Below are positions 1-13,848 of a stretch of DNA of 64,000 nucleotides, piece after piece; the stretch's first letter is position 1, and every line of letters starts with the position of its first letter. The DNA is from Limanda limanda. Taxonomy: Eukaryota; Chordata; Actinopteri; Pleuronectiformes; Pleuronectidae. The DNA is taken from positions 6,675,007-6,739,006 of the forward strand of contig NC_083647.1 of NCBI RefSeq assembly GCF_963576545.1. Reading direction: 5' to 3'. Under the pieces are notes generated by a model, which saw nothing but the letters and a program-made list of their open reading frames with translations, was not told the DNA's origin and searched no databases. The position numbers and the translations under genes are program-made.

Positions 1-3000
1 ATGCTATAATAACTACCATGTCTGTCCTGTAATTGGATTTACTTCCCTGACTAGCTGATGTCCTTGCACAAGCTGCAGCCTGCTTTTCCCTGCTGGGCTC
101 ACTAGAGTTCATGGTTCAGTCAGCTGGTAGGCACCAGAAAACACACTAGTCTCCTCAGAGACTACCCTCCATACCGGGCTGTTTTACATTCAGCCGCAGT
201 GCTGAGGGAACACTCAAGCATAGTTTAACAGTAAGGACGTCAAGCCCATAAAACATGTTCTGTCCCAGGAGAGATTTATCATCTGGCTCACTCTTTTCCG
301 CTGCCAGTAGTAGATTACATGTCAAAAGTGGCACAGCGAGCAGATATTTCAGCCAATAAGTAAGGGCGGAGGAAAGTGCGGAGGCTTGTCTCCGGAGCCA
401 TATTGCATGGTCTCACTGAGACAGGAGCCTAGGCTGACCCTTGACACCATTGTTCTTAAGAGTGATGGCTGACCGTAAACCTGCCTGACATCACCGCGGT
501 GAAATGTAGCAACAGGGGAGGCAAAACAGATTAGAGGCCTGAGGGATCAAATACTCAGAGTATAATCTCCTCAGAGACTCAGCATATAACTGCAGAGATG
601 GTTTTAATCTTGTTGTACAGTTACACAGTGGTAATGAGCAAATGGCAAAAAACTGAATGTCAAACCAATCATGGAAGACATTTTTCACTGTAAGTATTCA
701 GATTGGGGACGCACACCATTGCAGAAAACAGTATTAAAAGAAAAAAAAATAAACTGAAAAATGTATTTCCTTAAAGACGGAATATGTAAAAGCACTGAAC
801 CATATCATGACTGCAGCTAAACCCTTTGCCCTGGATAAAACGTGACCCTCAGCCATACCATATTAAATAATAAATAAACACAAATAACTCCACTTCATCA
901 TGTGCAATGCTGCCAAAAAGTCATTATAATTAAGATCTTAAATTAGAAAAAGTATCCCTAATTTACTATCTTCAGATGTTATATTATATATATATTGTTG
1001 CATATGTCATCAAATTCAAACAGAGTTTGGCCAGTTTCATGGAACATTCAGTCAAGAGCAGTGAAAATATTTATTATTCTCACTGAAAAAATTACATTAT
1101 TTATTTAGAACACATCAGTGGATTCAAAATAAGGTCCCAGAGGCTAAAATATACCAAGAGTAGATCACATGTTTTATTTTTTATCAACATTGGTGTTGGC
1201 CCTTATCACAGAAAGCTCTTGAATCTCAGTCTTCCGAGGTGACATCTTTGCTGGTTTCTTCTACGTGTATGTAGCAATCCAGGTCATGATATCTTCAGAA
1301 GTCACAAGCGAGTCCAGTTGCCTGTGTACATCTTAACAACTTCTGAAGATTCCAAGTCTATGGCACCTCTTTTTCATCATGAGATATTTTAATTATTTGG
1401 GTATTTTATCAGTTTTTCATCCCAACACAGTCTACCTTGTTTCAGGTAGCTCTTCTTTTGGAGCAGTGATAATGCTGCACTTGTTTTTCCTGCTCTGCTT
1501 TAGAAATCCTTTGGCTTGTCACTTACCATCAAAAGGGGAAAGGGCTTCTTTCACAAATGATCTTTGAGAACCAGTGCTGACTCATGCATTTGATGTATAG
1601 CGACAAGGCTGCAGTTACAGTATTTCATCTACTCACTGGGGTATCTCCGGTCTGTCACTTTACATTACAGGAGGTGGGACCCACAGCCACATGATCTTTA
1701 TCAACCACCGCTGACTTTTCTGTTTCTGTAGCCAGGGTGTTCAACATGTTTTGGAAGGAGCAGCTCAACAGGTGGCCTGTTTTGGATGTGCATTTGCCGT
1801 TAAGCAGCAGGGGTCAGTATAATAAATTCATCATCTGCCACTGGGTGACTAAAACAGTCTGCAGTGAAATTCTGATAATATGCCGTGGTTATATATTAAG
1901 CACTTTTCAAACATCAAAAAGAAGAAAGGTAAATGATTCTACGTGATGAACAGCTGCTCAATGTCCTTCAAACTACAAACGCATTAATAGTTCTGGTATC
2001 TTTGTTCTGGAAAAAAAAAAAAAAGAAGATAAAAATCAGAAGACATCCTCTCAGCCCCACGAGGGGAAGTACACACTGGTAAAACGTTGTGTCAGCTAAC
2101 GCCAACAGTTGTTTAACACAGAAACACCATTAGAGAAGCCAGGAGCATCAAATCCCATCCTCTCAGCAGCCAGTTCGAGCTCCGCAACTCAGGTAGGCGC
2201 TACAGAGTTCCTCTGGCGACAAAAAACATTTTTATAAACTCTTTTATACCGTGTGCCATTGGCATTCTTAACTCTCCATTGTGCCTGCTGCATTTTAACT
2301 CACAGTCTTCTTACTGTTTTTTTGTTTGATCTAAACTGCCAGGAAAGCATGTTACAGAGGGAAGCTTTTAGGTTTTGTTACCAGAATATATTTGGGTCCT
2401 TTCAATCTGAATGCGGAACTCAATGGAGTCCATTCATTCAAATCAATAACTTTTCCATTAATGATACCTGAGAGTGCACACTTTTCATTTGAATTTCAAA
2501 ATGTGGGTTGTGTTCGACCCATTTTGATCTGAGTCTGGAAGCGCATCAGAAAGTCTGAAGTAGTTTGTCTCATGATCCATCAGTGAGCGATCACTGACAG
2601 CTTCCACCCATTGCACACCCTCTTAAAGTAAGTCAGTAATGTTACGTTGTTTTGCTACAAGCTATAGCTATTCAGACAATCAGGACACCAGAGCATCTGA
2701 GAAGTGGCGGGTGGCTCGTTCAAACTTGATTTTTTGGAATAACCGAGAGCTCAAAGTCGTACTGTAGTAGTTTGATAGAAGGTGTTGTTAGAGGTGGAAA
2801 ATAGAACATGAGTTCGGAATTTCAACAGTGGTGTGCCATGATGAGAACCGAATTTGTGAGTCGGTTAGAAACTACAAGCATCTACAATAAGGTACTTCAC
2901 CCGGACACAGAGACAAACAGATAATTTTGTCCCTTTCTTGAGCGATACATTATCCACAGGGAAATTGTGTTTGTAACAATAGCTCCATGCAATATTTGAA

Positions 3001-4688
3001 ATATAAGCTTTTAAAGAATTACAAAACATATAACAAAAATGAAATATGTACAATATGGCCATTCCTAGATAGTAATAGAATATCAAAAATCTCATTTAAT
3101 TTAGTAGAGCATTTATTAGACTATTAGCAGCAAAGTGTTGGCTCTAATTATAAGACAGTGCCAATATCTTGAGGATCATTAATTTCAGACTTCAGCTCAA
3201 TTTTACATGATTCATACAGCATTAACAATATCATGTTATAAGTATAAAGATGTGATCTGTAGGATCTTTCAAACACCCTGTTAAAAACACTATAACAACT
3301 TCAAATGACCTGAAAAAAGACGACAATAATCAATCACATTTATAGCCCATATTTATGGTTTCGTCAGACTAATGTGTTTCAGCATAAGTCGTCTCTCAGA
3401 CTGCTAATGAAGCCAGTTTGTTGTCTCTGGCAGACAACCAGGCCCCAATGTCATCCAGAGGGGTCTACCCACCATAAATTCCTCATCTAATTTATGTCGA
3501 GTAGCCCACTTGTCTTTCAGAATCATTCATATCATATACAATGTGACTACATGTGGTTATTCTTAACTAAGGCAATGATTTCAAGATGAAAAAACAAGTT
3601 TCCATGATTTTTTTCAAACATATAACAACAGCTCCTTGATATCAGTTTATCTGTGACAGCAGGGAGCGATCGGAACATGACTCTTCCTGTGTTTTTATCA
3701 CCACTGTGTGGCTTTCAACAACTGTCTCTGGCTCAATATTGTGTGAAAGTGAGCATATTAAAATCTGTGTTGCTCGTCACTCTAATTTTGATGCAGATCT
3801 CTGGTATAAATTTGATTGAGTCGCCACCTTGAGATTTAACTGAAGATCTCTAAAAGATATTTTCCCTGATAATATTGCAAATTTAATCAAAACACATTGT
3901 CAGAGGTGAACAAGTGGATTCATGAGGTTTTTAAAATGAGCTGTTAATAGTTCACATTGTACTGAGCTGGATTCCAACCCCGAGCATGCATCACATTTCC
4001 ACTGCAGTAAAGCTAAGCGGTTATTTTTTCCTCAAAGGCATCCTGAAACTTGCTGTTTTAACTTCTGTTATAAGTCATACAAACCTATTAGACTTCAGGT
4101 TTCTTTTTATTCTCTCAGCCATCAACATTTGCCCTCCTGCATCCTTCTTGAAACACTGACATTTGCTGGCCTGTGTCCTCGCACAGGTTTCTCACTGATG
4201 CTGAGCCCGGGGCAGAGCCCTTCACGGCTGAGTGATTCCCCCAGATCCATCACTGACCATCACCTTCTCTCCTCATTCTTTCCATCGCTCACTATCATTC
4301 CATACATCTCTTCGTCTCTTTTCACCTCTCTCCTGTGCCACTACCTTTCCCAGAGCTCTTCAATGCCTGTCTCTCCATTAAATACCACTCCCACAATTCT
4401 GTACTGCTGCAGAGCTGAAGTGGTGTAATCCAGTCTTAGTTACATCAGCACTACAATCAATCACGCAGCCTTGGTGCCTTTCACTCATGTGAAGAGTGAA
4501 GGACATGTGACCCTCATCTTAACCCACTGACTCAAATGTAGAGGTCGGAAGGCCCTGACAACAGCTGAGAAAAATGTATTGTGTTTTGCTGAGAAACCCA
4601 GAAGGTTATTGCAACTTTCTTTTCCTCATCAGCCATTACAGTATTAGGTAATACAACTGTGCTTAGACAGACCTTTAAAAACAAATAA
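1..4688. other. Intron (downstream of the alk exon), no recognised element
   Basis: AT-rich sequence without a supportable exon or named repeat. Small items seen: an A14 run at 2011-2024; an 18-bp hairpin-type palindrome at 2580-2597 (TCAGTGA/TCACTGA arms); a 7-bp stem at 3420-3438; and a short (TA)n near 985-1000. Open frames up to 99 codons here show no protein-like features. Confidence 0.6.
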
Positions 4689-4765
4689 TAGGGGCTGGGT
4701 ATTGCTTCTGATTAAGATTCTCAAGATCCAGATTTTTGGAATAGGATATTTCAGTTACAATGCCA
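4689..4765 (+). mobile_element. Possible terminal fragment of a hAT-type DNA transposon
   Basis: The sequence begins TAGGGGCTGGGTATTG and continues with an AGATTCTCAAGATCCAGAT-like stretch. This resembles the TAGGGnTGGGTAT ends of vertebrate hAT elements, which carry GATTC-rich subterminal sequence. No matching opposite end and no target duplication were found nearby, so this would be a one-ended relic. Confidence 0.35.
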
Positions 4766-7700
4766 ATTTTGCTTGAAAATTAAAGAGATTGTCTGAGCTA
4801 ACCGTACAAGTTAATAATCAATGACAAATTTATGTTAAAATGATGAATTTACAATACTCTGTGTCAAGTCTACAATCCTAAATAGGTTAACAAAGCAAAT
4901 ATTTTGTCTGGATATCCTTAGTGCATAATAAACAACGACTATATCACCAGGGAGCCAATGTAAATAAGACATTGGGGTAAAAAAGTACTTTGCTGTGATT
5001 ATCTTACAAGGCTTTGGTGCCATCAACTACAGTGGTTGGGATTCAGAATAAATACAGTATCAGAAGAAAACCAACTAAAGTTGTATGTGATGCTTCTGCA
5101 TATGTATTTGGGAGGATAAATCTTTTTGATTTGTCAGTAGGGGATCATTCAAAATTATTTTGTTTTAATCCAGCCCTTGTAAATATTAATAAAACATTAT
5201 GAAATTAATGTAGAAATTCATGAAAAGCACAAATGAAGTTATTATTACAGGGTCTCTAATGCATTCAATTATGTTGTTAGTCTCTGCAGTGAGTTTCCAC
5301 CAGTAAAGCTACATAATGACGCTGTGATTACCAGTTATCAAGGTGTTGCATAAGCCAACGTTCTGTTTTCCTGATGCATCATTAATTGAAGAATCAAAGA
5401 CAAAAAGCTTTACTAAGTCTGACTGGGAACATTATTACCCCCTGAACGCTTGTTTTTGAGCAGAAATGATTGTGTGTGAGTATCAACGTAAAATCACACT
5501 TGACAATTTTCATAGAGAGGAGCTCATTAATGAATTGGTTCTTTGGCCTTACCAACGGCCTTGCTAAAGGTTTGTATATGCTGCACTTAACACACATGCA
5601 AACAAAAGTGACCTGATTAAATTACATTTTGTATTTCCTGTAAGCTGAAATGTTCCTTCGAGAAAACTCCTTGCGCAGCCCACATTCACAGCTGTAGCAC
5701 TGTCTGTTTGTAATGATCTGTTCTCTTTGCCTGTGTAAATGCTCTGGAGCTACTTCAGAAGTATCCCTTGTCATTAGTGACTCCTCCTCAAACAGTTTTT
5801 CTATATACTGGCACTTTTTATTGCTGTGTGCAGAGTTTTTTATAAATAGTCTGTGGTGCAGAGTGAAGTTACAGAATTACATTAGAACGCAACACCAAGT
5901 TCAAAACTTTTGAAATTAAAGTGCCGTCATTCCAGTCTAAAACATTACAGCAACAAACGAAATGATGTGCTTTTACATTGTGGCAAAAACAGAAAGTGAT
6001 TCTATGAATGTTGATGTCATGCTGGAGATCAGCAGGTCAGTTCATGTGTGTGTGTGTGTGTGTGATAAGTTGATATGTCTTCCACATACAGGCAGAAAGA
6101 AAGACATTTGTGGAATTAGTAGGTAGAAGGGAATGTTTATTAGCAACTCAGGACTTATATAAAATATACAAATTTGCAATCAGCTAAGAAAGAAAACATG
6201 ATGGCCGATGGTAGCTCAACTGCCATTCATTTTTTGTGCATTAGCGTGTTTGACATCCATCACTGCTGCAGTAGCTGTCTCTTTATTAGAGTTGTTATAA
6301 AAACAAATTGTGGTTCCTACATTCTTGAACATCTAAATCTGTTAATTGTGGCAGCAAAAGTTCTCCTCACAGATTTAAGTAGGCTTAGTCGTTTACTTGA
6401 GGACAAGCTGGCACATTCAGCAACAGTTCACATTAAAGAAATGGCAGTAGCAATGGGTTTATTGCTATGATTGCCCCAAACTATGACTAATGGACTTGCC
6501 ACTTACCCAAGCATTCCTCATCTTTTATACAGTAGCATAAAATGTATCTTAACACTATGGTAGAGAGCAAACAGAACAAGTGTAAAGCACAGATTTTCTA
6601 TACATTCCAAGTCTACAGACTAACTGCTAAACACAGAGTTGTGGTTGAGAACTGACACAGAGGCTCATGCATAATGATTCAGCAATCAGGACCAATATCT
6701 GTCCCTCAATTCTTTGGGGCACTCTGCTCCTCGAGACTTGTTTACAGAGAGAAGAAGGCCTGCAGTGCATCATGGATAACGGATGGTACAGATGACAGAT
6801 ATTTTCTAAAGTGGTGGACAGATTTCCTTCAGGGAGGTTGTTAATAGATTTTTCTCACACCAAAATACTTCAAAATCAGAAAGCACACATCTAGATCACT
6901 ATAGTTAAAAACACTGTGATTATCCTTTTGATTTTCCATCACCATGACTGACAATGTGTATGGACTACAAATCTATCGTCATAATTTGATGTTATTGATT
7001 TAATTTTGTCGTATTTTGTGTTAATATTGCTATGTTATTAATATTGCTAAGCGCCTCTGTGTTGACATTTTATGGGATTTCATATGATTAGAGAAGCTTA
7101 CATTTTTTGGGGGATGAAATACATTTTTGTTTTTAGAAATGATTATGGTTAGTATTGACATGTGCTGATCCATGTCAAAGTGAATTTCGTTAGCTTGGTT
7201 CAAAGTCGTCACAATCTTATCCAATAATATCAACCACGTAATAAAAGTACAATGGGAATCTGTTCCTTTACAATTATGTATTTTTGTCTGAGGACTAAAA
7301 TGTAAATGCTTCTTCATAAAGTGCATGGTCTAATAGTTTGAAAGTAAACTAGGAAACAGACGACATGTTTTGCCCTGAATACTGTTGAAATTAAGTCTGT
7401 CATAGTAAGAGCCTGTGGTGAATAGGTACAATATGCATTTCCACATATCTCAGAATGAAGATCAAGTCAAGTCCTCTTTTGTAGCGGACTGGAATTAAAA
7501 TTTCACTCAACAGATATCTTTTTGGGTTTATTCCGAAATTGAGTGTCCAGGAGGGCCCAGATTAAGCCAGGGTTCAGAATACAGAGTCATTTGATTAATA
7601 TTTAAAACAAAAGACATCCCAAATATTTGATGCTGGTGAATCTTGTATAGTGTAGTTCTTCTGAATTCCTTATGCCAACCTCGCCCTCATAACCTCTGTA

Positions 7701-7870
7701 TAATTGACCTAACACTGAACATAGAGCAGATCCACTCGCTGCATACAGAACATCTCAACAGGGAGGAGATGAACCTGAGCAACCTCTCACTTCTTTGTGT
7801 GAGCAAGACAACAGCCAGAGACACTGCTGTTACACAGTCATCTTAACAAAAAGTAACCTAGTCACGTACA

Positions 7871-7871
<1 letters not shown>
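4766..7871. other. Intron, no recognised element apart from one short GT run
   Basis: AT-rich and anonymous. It contains (TG)10 at 6045-6064. A 98-codon frame near 6174-6470 on the plus strand and one near 7030-7326 on the minus strand have no recognisable domain, no good splice context and AT-driven composition. I take both as chance. Confidence 0.55.
6045..6064. repeat. (TG)n microsatellite, short
   Basis: Ten perfect TG units directly visible in the sequence. Confidence 0.95.

Positions 7872-7938
<67 letters not shown>
7872..7938. repeat. (AC)n microsatellite
   Basis: 67 bp of uninterrupted AC/CA dinucleotide. It generates spurious His-Thr and Cys-Val open frames on both strands. Probably length-polymorphic. 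Confidence 0.98.
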
Positions 7939-7940
<2 letters not shown>

Positions 7941-9520
7941 CAATTCACTAGCACACACACCGATTCCTGTGAGCTTAGAATCTCCGCTGAGAGAATCCAG
8001 TTGGAAGATGTTAATAACAGTAGATGTCAAAGGCCCATTCATTCTCATACACCTTTTAAAATATCCAGTTATAATTGTCAGTCACAGTCAGACGTCTGAG
8101 AACAATGTTAGCATACGCACCGCAGGTTACCAGAGTTCATGTTTCTAGTCGCTCTGCTCGGTTATTGAACATACCCCTGATAATGATCTGGCTGAACTAT
8201 GGCTGACCCACCGAAAAGAAAAAGTATCAGTTCATAACAAATGAAAAAGACATGTCTATTTCCAGAGATTACTTACACACGGTGTGTGTGTGTACCCTGA
8301 CAAGAAACACTTGACTCTGTCGATAGAGAATTGGCCTGTGTTACAACTATTTTCTTCACAAGTTGCATTCCCCCTTTTCTTGTTTAACTCTGTTCCTCCT
8401 TTTATATTCTTACTGTTAGATAAATAGTTTACACTCAAGTACACTTTTCCATATGCACACCATTCATCTTCTGTTCAATTTCTGAGCATTTTTCTTCAAC
8501 ATTTGCTCCTTACGAATAGCTTTTCACTTTGTTTGCTACCAGCTTAGAGAAATTGATGTAATTTACTTTGTGCAAACCGGATCAGGTGAGACTTAAAACT
8601 CACGTGGCTTTGAATACAGAAATAAATTCTGCAGTTCTGACAATATTGCCTCATAGGGACAATCCCAGAATCAGAATAACATTTAGAGTAATCCCTGTCT
8701 CTTCTCGTGCCAATCATTCAACATGATTACATCTGTCAGGAGGAATAGGAAGTCAACACTGATGTGGGGAAGGTACAATCTGCAAATATCTATCAGATTA
8801 AGATTTCAAAGATTCGGCATTAAAAACTCCAGCAGTTCACTGATGGAATGTTGGACAGTGATATGTTACTGCTACAGTCACATATGTCTTTCCTTAAATA
8901 CGAACAAAATCTCAGTATTATTCTAATTGCTATGCTGAATATTGTATTAAATATGAAATATTCAATAACATTTATTCAAAATTATACACAGTGCTGTACA
9001 GTTTATAATACCACACAGTTGAAAAATTTGGGAAATTGCAATTATTTCTTATCTAGGACTTATTTACCTATTCTGCCCTCTCGGCTTTTACATGTATGGT
9101 CGGAGCCTGTTTGAGCTTTACTGCTCTTTGCTGTATTGTAGTTGAATCCCCTCAAATATTCCCTATAAATAGAGAAAAAGAGAAAGAACCAAACACTACA
9201 GGAGGATGGACTTCAGGTGAAGAAATTATGTAAAGTTTTTATTAACTCATTGATGCAAAATAAATAAAATAATATGTTATAGTTTTTTTTCTTATATCAG
9301 TGTTTTAGTTTATTCGGTGTTTGGTTATTTTATTTTGTGGAACTTGCTACAATTCCATGATAGTTTATGGAAATATATTCCATCTGTCTAATACACTTAC
9401 AATAATTACCTGTGTCGGGGGACATCACAGCAATTTTATATATTGTGTTGTACATTTAGTTTTATTCTCAGGTTTTCTTTAGTTTTCACACAACTCGACT
9501 TGTGACTTTGGTGGTTGTAA

Positions 9521-9560
9521 AAGAGGGGAGAGAAGAGAGAGAGAGAGAGGGAGAGAGGGG
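9521..9560. repeat. Imperfect GA-rich tract
   Basis: Purine-only run dominated by AG repeats (AGAAGAGAGAGAGAGAGGGA and flanks) ending in GGGG. Confidence 0.85.
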
Positions 9561-10388
9561 TAAAGTGAGGAGTTGTTTACACTAGCTGTGACACTATGTA
9601 AATAGTGTTTTTTTCCGATGAGGCTATTGTCCTTACATTTAGAAATGAATGGGAGAGCGATAGCAAAGACCTCAGTGCAGTTGAACATGTCATATTCTTA
9701 CATCAAACATGAAATGGTGCAGTAGAGAGACTTCCATCTGCCGGCTGATGATGCACAGGCCGTGCAGGATGCGCTGCTCCACTGTGTTTAGAGATAGCTG
9801 ACGAACAGAAGTGCTGGTGGCAGCTTGGCCTTTTGAATCCCACGGATGCTTGAAACACTTTCACCTCTGATGATCCCCAGCATGCCTTGCTGCCCGAATA
9901 CTGAGCAAGCTTCCAAAGAGCACTTGATGATTACAACGGCAACCGCCAAAAGAGATACAGACGCCAAATTTTGCTCGCAGGACAGGTGCATCTGCTCTGC
10001 TGAGGCAGTGTGTAACTCTACAAAGCAATGACTTAGACAGAAGGCGGGAACACCAGGAATCAACCCAGTGGGTAGAAATAGGGGCTTGAGGAACGGCATG
10101 GCTGTGTGACATCCTGTTGCTCTGTGGAATGAAAGGATCGCTAGGGAGGGAAACGTGTATGTTCATTGAGGTGCAGCTGCTTCTAAGGTTTTAACAGTGG
10201 GAGAGACTGGTCCCTGGATTTCACAAAAGGCCGGACACCTTGACAAGTGAGCGTGGTCACAAACGAAGGTAGCATCGATGGTTTAGAAGAGATCAGCAAA
10301 TCTCTCCATTCGGTAATGGATGCAGAGAAGAAGAAGATTCTCCAGTCTGACCGGACCCGGAGTCTCCTAATTATGAATAAGGTGGCAG

Positions 10389-10422
10389 GTGTGTGTGTGC
10401 GTATTGTGTGTGTGCGTGCGCA
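10389..10422. repeat. Imperfect GT/GC alternating tract
   Basis: Two GT runs joined by TGCGTATT and ending TGCGTGCGCAC. This alternating purine-pyrimidine sequence is of the kind that can adopt Z-DNA. Confidence 0.75.
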
Positions 10423-12891
10423 CAAATTGCTCATGATGAGGTTCCCGTCTCTCGAAATGTCTCCGTGAGAGGGATTTCCCATCCCTGTAATCTAATTGAG
10501 GTAGCCACACAGACAGCTTTGACAAAAAACTGTATTTACTGCACTAGTCATTATGTGTCGGAAGCTGCGGGAGGGTCGATTTATCTTGTGTAAGGCAGCA
10601 AGTTGCAGTGGTATTTAGACTCCTACTGCTTCACATCAACTTAATCTTGTTTCTGATCCTGTAATTGCAGACAAAGCTGGTTGTTGCACTTTCTTTATTC
10701 ACATCTACCAGATGATATAAAGGAGCAGCTTGCTGTGAAGTTCCACTGCTGATCCTGAGATAATGTTAACAATACATTAAGTACATTTGCGATGGTTCTG
10801 GCTCACTATTAAGGATTCATCCTGCTAGCTCCGGGAAAACTGCATTTGAAAACCAGTCCTTTTAAATGTAGTATGCACCAGTAACCAAAGGTGAACACCA
10901 GTGTGACTAAAGTTTTTTCAGGGCAGGTGAGTTGATGATGAAACTAGTTTTTTTTCAGCTATTTTGCGTCTTGGCCATCTCAACTTGCTTCAATGGTTTT
11001 CTGGGAAATAAAATAGTCCGAAAACAAATTTCCACTTTAATATTTATTGAATTTGCAATATTCTAATTAAATTTGACTTGTTATTTGCTGTAATGCTACG
11101 AAACAAAAAAGCCCAGTGACGTGACCCGAGGGAAAAACCTGCTTTTTCACACAAACCGAAATAATAAGTTCTGGGTTGTTAACATGCTGTTCTCCAATCC
11201 AGTTAAATAAGCAACACAGTATGAAGAACAAAGACTAAATCCTCTTTCACAAACATAAAACACGGTTTAGGGATTAATATGATTTCATCTAAGCCTGTCT
11301 GCTCACGTCATGTCTTCATAAATTATTTTCCATACCTACTTTGTTATTATATTTCATCTGACATATGACAGAGCAAGTAAAACCAGCTGTTTCCTAGTAG
11401 GAGTTATCAGCTAACAGTGGGTCGGTGCACAAACACAAAGAAAATTTAGTTCAGCATTGGCAGGGGCTGATATGTTCATGATTTAACAAGGCCAATGTAT
11501 TATTGTATTCCCTACGCACCTCTTGCTGTAGTTATCAAGGGGGAACTTCATGTAATAAATTGTTCTATCAAAGGAGTTGCAATGCTTTCATCTTCACAAA
11601 AAGAGGCCCCTGAGGCTGAGAGGTGATGGAGGGTTAACACAAATATAGAGGGAGGTGTGGGGATGTACATAGTGGGGGTGCATAATAGTGGTGAAGCGGC
11701 CAAAAGGATACTGAGGAGACAGAACAGCAGGGAAGGAGCAAGTATTTAAGAGCCACTTGGGAAAAAGAAGCAGAATGTTTTAGTTTTTTCTCTGAATCAG
11801 CGTGAACCTCACGTTATCACTGCTTTTACAGACTTTTATTTTGATGATCATATTGTGAAGCAATTGGTGATCCGCTGGTTTCAGCAGGAGAAAATAAACG
11901 GAAAATCTGAAAAACTCGACAGGTCGTTTTAACAGACCTCTTGATACATAATCCTCAAATAATCATATTTCTTCTTTGTACAAAATTGCTCTGTCTGCTG
12001 GACAGCAAATGGGGAAGCAAATCCATTTCATGAGAGGTTTTTTTCTTGAAACAAACCAAACAGAGCTGCTTGGTTGGTCGGGTGATGTCAACAGTGACTG
12101 TGATTCAAATGCAATCATCAAATACAATGGTGTCAAATGAAAAACCAACGATTTCATCAGAGAAACCAGCTGGACTCTTCTTCACTGCAGCCAGCTATCA
12201 GCAGACTCTCTGGGATGTATTCACGGCTAACTCTAAGTTCAGACATTACATTGCCCTGAAGTCTGGCTTTTTGTCATCTGTTGGGAAAATCATTCATGTG
12301 ACACTGGTTTATTGCACAATGGACATCAAAGAAACGCAAAAGTGGAATGATCTGTCCCCACTCGGAAACTCTAATCGTTTCTGTGAAACCAAGCTGAAGG
12401 GTGACACTGGAAAATGTGCTTCAATTACTGGGAAATTACACTGACGGACAAAGTTCTTTTTTGTCAATGTCAAAGAAAAGTACTGAACTAATGTGAAGTT
12501 AAGGGTCTTCTCAGAGTGTTGAGAAACACTTAAACCGAGTGACACGCAGAGGGCAGGCAATTACAGATGGAGGATCTTGTCTGAAATACATATCATGCTC
12601 CTGTGTATGCTCCATTCAAATCATTTAATTATTACTTTACCTAAATAATTTTAGCGATACCACCACTGCTGCTCAGAAAACAGCAGGAACTAGATACAGA
12701 ATAATCCTTACTTTCTGCTACAAAGATCCATCGTCCAGCAGCATAATATACTTTGACTTCAATTTCCTGCCTGTGCCAGATGATGCTACAACAAGTTACA
12801 ACAGTAATGTCCAAGGCTGTAGCTTACGAATACCTAGATGCCAGAACGACATATAGTCTACTATAGACCAGTATTTTTAAATGAGTACATA

Positions 12892-13209
12892 AATGGTGGA
12901 ATGAGCTCCCAATCGACATCCGGACATCAGAAAGTTTACACATCTTCCGCCGCAAACTTAAAACACATCTCTTCAGACAATACCATGAATTAAAAAAAAA
13001 AAAAAAAACTCTAACAATTTTTGAAACTAACAATTTAGTAGCACTTAAATGGCACTTACTTATAGCATTTTGTAGTTTTGCTTTATTTTTGAAGAACTTG
13101 TACTTTCTTGATTCTTGTTGTTCTTGGTTTGTACCCTCGGGGTTGAATGCACTTATTGTAAGTCGCTTTGGATAAAAGCGTCAGCTAAATGAAATGTAAT
13201 GTAATGTAA
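12892..13209 (+). mobile_element. 5'-truncated L2-type LINE 3' end
   Basis: The first part translates to WNELPIDIRTS, ESLHIFRRKLKTHLF. This is the characteristic C-terminal end of L2-clade ORF2 proteins (consensus form WNSLP-DIR-S-SL--FR-KLKTHLF). After an A-rich insertion comes the 3' region with TTGTAAGTCGCTTTGGATAA and then AAGCGTCAGCTAAATG, the tail shared by many fish LINE and SINE copies. It ends in the short repeat TGTAATGTAATGTAA. The copy lacks everything upstream of the last ~30 ORF2 codons, as expected for incomplete reverse transcription, and is not functional. Confidence 0.85.
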
Positions 13210-13419
13210 AGGACATATAATTTGAGTAAATTGTAAGTTTTAGAAAATTGTGGTTTGATGTAACAGGTTATCAAGAGCGATGAAAAAAGATGACCTGGAT
13301 ATCTGATAGCAGTGAGAGTAGGGAACTTGTCTTGAGGAGCTGTACTTTGTATTGACTGTTAATTTTTCTAATCTGTACACACATTTCAGTGCTAGCTCAG
13401 AGATACTGCTAACTTTTAA

Positions 13420-13420
<1 letters not shown>

Positions 13421-13450
<30 letters not shown>

Positions 13451-13453
13451 TCT
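13421..13453. repeat. (TC)n microsatellite with one interruption
   Basis: A TC run interrupted once by TGTC, about 33 bp. On the opposite strand it creates a Glu-Arg open frame that is not a gene. Confidence 0.95.
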
Positions 13454-13540
13454 GGCTGCACAATATAGTCATAGGAACGACAGACAATAGACAACATTGT
13501 GTCTCTCAGACTTACTGTAGGTATTACACAGAGATACAGT

Positions 13541-13548
13541 GTTATTTG
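13541..13548. repeat. Left target-site duplication of the hAT element (GTTATTTG)
   Basis: Identical to the 8 bp immediately after the element at 14577-14584. Confidence 0.9.
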
Positions 13549-13848
13549 TAGAGATGAGCCGGATACTCGGCTGAAACGAGTATCCGGTACGGATAAAGCA
13601 CTTTTGCCGAGTACGATTATAATACGAGTAATCGGAGTCATTATCTGTGCTCGGACTGAATGAAAATCCTCACACAGCGTCACAGCGCTCCTCCCTTTCA
13701 CACACGGCTCTGCTCACTCACTCACAGAACAGCTCTCTGTCTCTCAGTCACTCAGGTTCACTGCGCATCGGGACTGTTCCATAGGCTCAGTCAAGGAAGC
13801 AGAAATGATTCGTTCATTTCCCGACTGGGTCTTCGGGTACGAGTCTTG

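Larger units (their letters stand above)
7939..12891. other. Intron, mostly anonymous; slightly GC-richer patch at 10120-10500
   Basis: No exon or repeat family could be supported. A purine-rich run lies at 9521-9560 and a CG/GT-rich run at 10389-10422. The stretch 9720-9800 is moderately GC-rich and open in one minus-strand frame for about 30 codons but has no domain match. The longest frame, 132 codons at 12046-12444 on the plus strand, looks random: no signal peptide, motif or codon bias that I can see. Confidence 0.55.

Noticed and set aside
7795..8148. Open frames of 117 and 72 codons across the CA microsatellite
   Set aside because: The coding appearance comes from the repeat (alternating His-Thr or Cys-Val); the flanks show no domain or splice signals.
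9720..9800. Possible following alk exon in a GC-richer minus-strand stretch
   Set aside because: None of the three minus frames resembles the WTVLQG...VDFFALKNC segment expected next, and splice sites are lacking.
12046..12444. 132-codon plus-strand frame with ATG
   Set aside because: Composition follows the AT-rich background, with no recognisable motif, signal peptide or splice context.
13240..13701. 153-codon minus-strand frame, the longest in the window
   Set aside because: It crosses a TC microsatellite and the left end of the hAT element, so it joins unrelated sequence. No domain is visible.
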